Assembly (NCBI RefSeq): GCF_016342705.1
Contig: NZ_JAEINV010000014.1
Location: 1 to 64,000 of the forward strand
DNA length: 64,000 nucleotides
Direction of reading: 5' to 3'
DNA from: Lutibacter sp.
GTDB lineage: Bacteria; Bacteroidota; Bacteroidia; Flavobacteriales; Flavobacteriaceae
In this document: piece after piece, positions 63,451-64,000 of the stretch
How the letters are laid out: the number at the start of each line of letters is the position of its first letter
Position numbering within the stretch: position 1 is the first letter of the stretch
The notes under the pieces: generated by a model
What the model saw: only the letters and a program-made list of their open reading frames with translations
Told to the model about the DNA's origin: nothing
The model's database searches: none
Translations under genes and position numbers: made by a program

Positions 63451-64000
63451 TTAAATTTCAATATTCTCATATTTTAATAGAACCTGTCTAGAAATACATT
63501 TTCGATTATAATTTGGTTTCATTTTATGCTGATTTATTTCAAACGCATTTTTTAATAATCTGCTATCGGATATCGCTTTTAATACTACATCCTTAATTTT
63601 CTGTATTGACTCACAATCGTTAATCAACAAGCCATTGATACCGTGTTCAATAACCTCTTCAGTTACGCCACCCGGATTTGATTGAATTGGAAAAGCGCCC
63701 ATACAAATAGCTTCTAATAATGTATTTGGTAATCCATCAGATTTGCTGTTTCCTATGTATACTAATGCTTGCCCCATTAATTTCAATACTTCAATATGAC
63801 TTATTTTACCACACACTGAAACATTCCTCCAATTTGTTAATTCTGATTGCTTTATGTACTGTTCTACTTCTTTATCTGCTCCAAACACCACTATTTTAAA
63901 TAGTTTAAGTTCAAACTGAATATGTTCCATAGCTTTTAATACTTCAATTGCCCTTCCTGATCTTCCTTGATAACCTTTTATTAATATAGTCTTTCTTTGT
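63451..64000 (-). CDS. Glycosyltransferase family 4, C-terminal part (continues past the window)
   Basis: The frame is open across the right edge. Residues before the first internal ATG (RKTILIKGYQGRSGRAIEVLKA) are clearly GT4-like, so the true start lies beyond 64000. The visible donor domain includes VVFGADKEVEQYI, VYIGNSKSDGLPNTLLEAICMGAFPIQS and the GVTEEVIEHGINGLLI segment. It ends 26 bases before the next gene of the same minus-strand locus. Confidence 0.88.
   Translation of the reverse strand, partial: QRKTILIKGYQGRSGRAIEVLKAMEHIQFELKLFKIVVFGADKEVEQYIKQSELTNWRNVSVCGKISHIEVLKLMGQALVYIGNSKSDGLPNTLLEAICMGAFPIQSNPGGVTEEVIEHGINGLLINDCESIQKIKDVVLKAISDSRLLKNAFEINQHKMKPNYNRKCISRQVLLKYENIEI

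Overview
The window comes from a low-GC member of the Bacteroidota, most likely the family Flavobacteriaceae. The evidence is the AT-rich coding sequence, the Bacteroidota-type promoters (TTTG, about 19 bases, then TAnnTTTG), the near absence of Shine-Dalgarno sites, and typical clade genes: a PorV2-like type IX secretion protein, a GbsR/MarR regulator with an RND pump, and the block ferredoxin, LuxC-like reductase, serC, serA, DUF1015. No tRNA, rRNA or CRISPR array was seen.

Layout. 0-6.4 kb: a minus-strand multidrug efflux operon (regulator, membrane fusion protein, RND permease, TolC-like lipoprotein) with a palindrome in the regulator's promoter. 6.6-31 kb: chromosomal housekeeping genes in short operons on both strands, including a THUMP rRNA methyltransferase, a ZIP transporter, RecQ, KdsD-TatC-LptB, glutaminase, PssA, PorV2, CutC, kynureninase, a PEGA protein, the serine-biosynthesis block and a DnaQ/GIY-YIG fusion. 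31.1-37.9 kb: a plus-strand operon that starts with two secreted cysteine proteases (papain-like, then caspase-like), followed by a voltage-gated K+ channel, MiaA and a TIGR02757 protein. 38.2-38.9 kb: a strong consensus promoter in front of a 36-codon ORF and a small secreted protein.

38.9-64 kb: one long minus-strand surface-polysaccharide locus that runs off the right edge. It holds a lipid-linked sugar-1-phosphate transferase, an O-antigen ligase/polymerase-like protein, many GT2 and GT4 glycosyltransferases, a GT39-like membrane enzyme, a CapK-like adenylate-forming protein, a pyruvyltransferase-like protein, and a nonulosonic (sialic-type) acid pair: a synthase and a cytidylyltransferase fused to a KdsC-like phosphatase.

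The most unusual part is 45.8-60.7 kb. Here the polysaccharide locus is invaded by short palindromic repeats of at least three families. One family forms arrays on a 39-bp (13-codon) period. It lies between genes and also inside a glycosyltransferase gene, where two in-frame insertions of about 136 and 151 codons interrupt an otherwise normal enzyme of about 390 residues. Two stand-alone small nuclease genes sit inside repeat pairs: a GIY-YIG protein between two arrays of the palindrome family, and a DUF559 (Vsr-like) protein between two direct copies of an 18-bp repeat. I infer that these may be nuclease-repeat cassettes, comparable in concept to REP/RAYT systems and to the Rickettsia palindromic elements that insert into genes. 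No repeats of these families were noticed in the first 45 kb.
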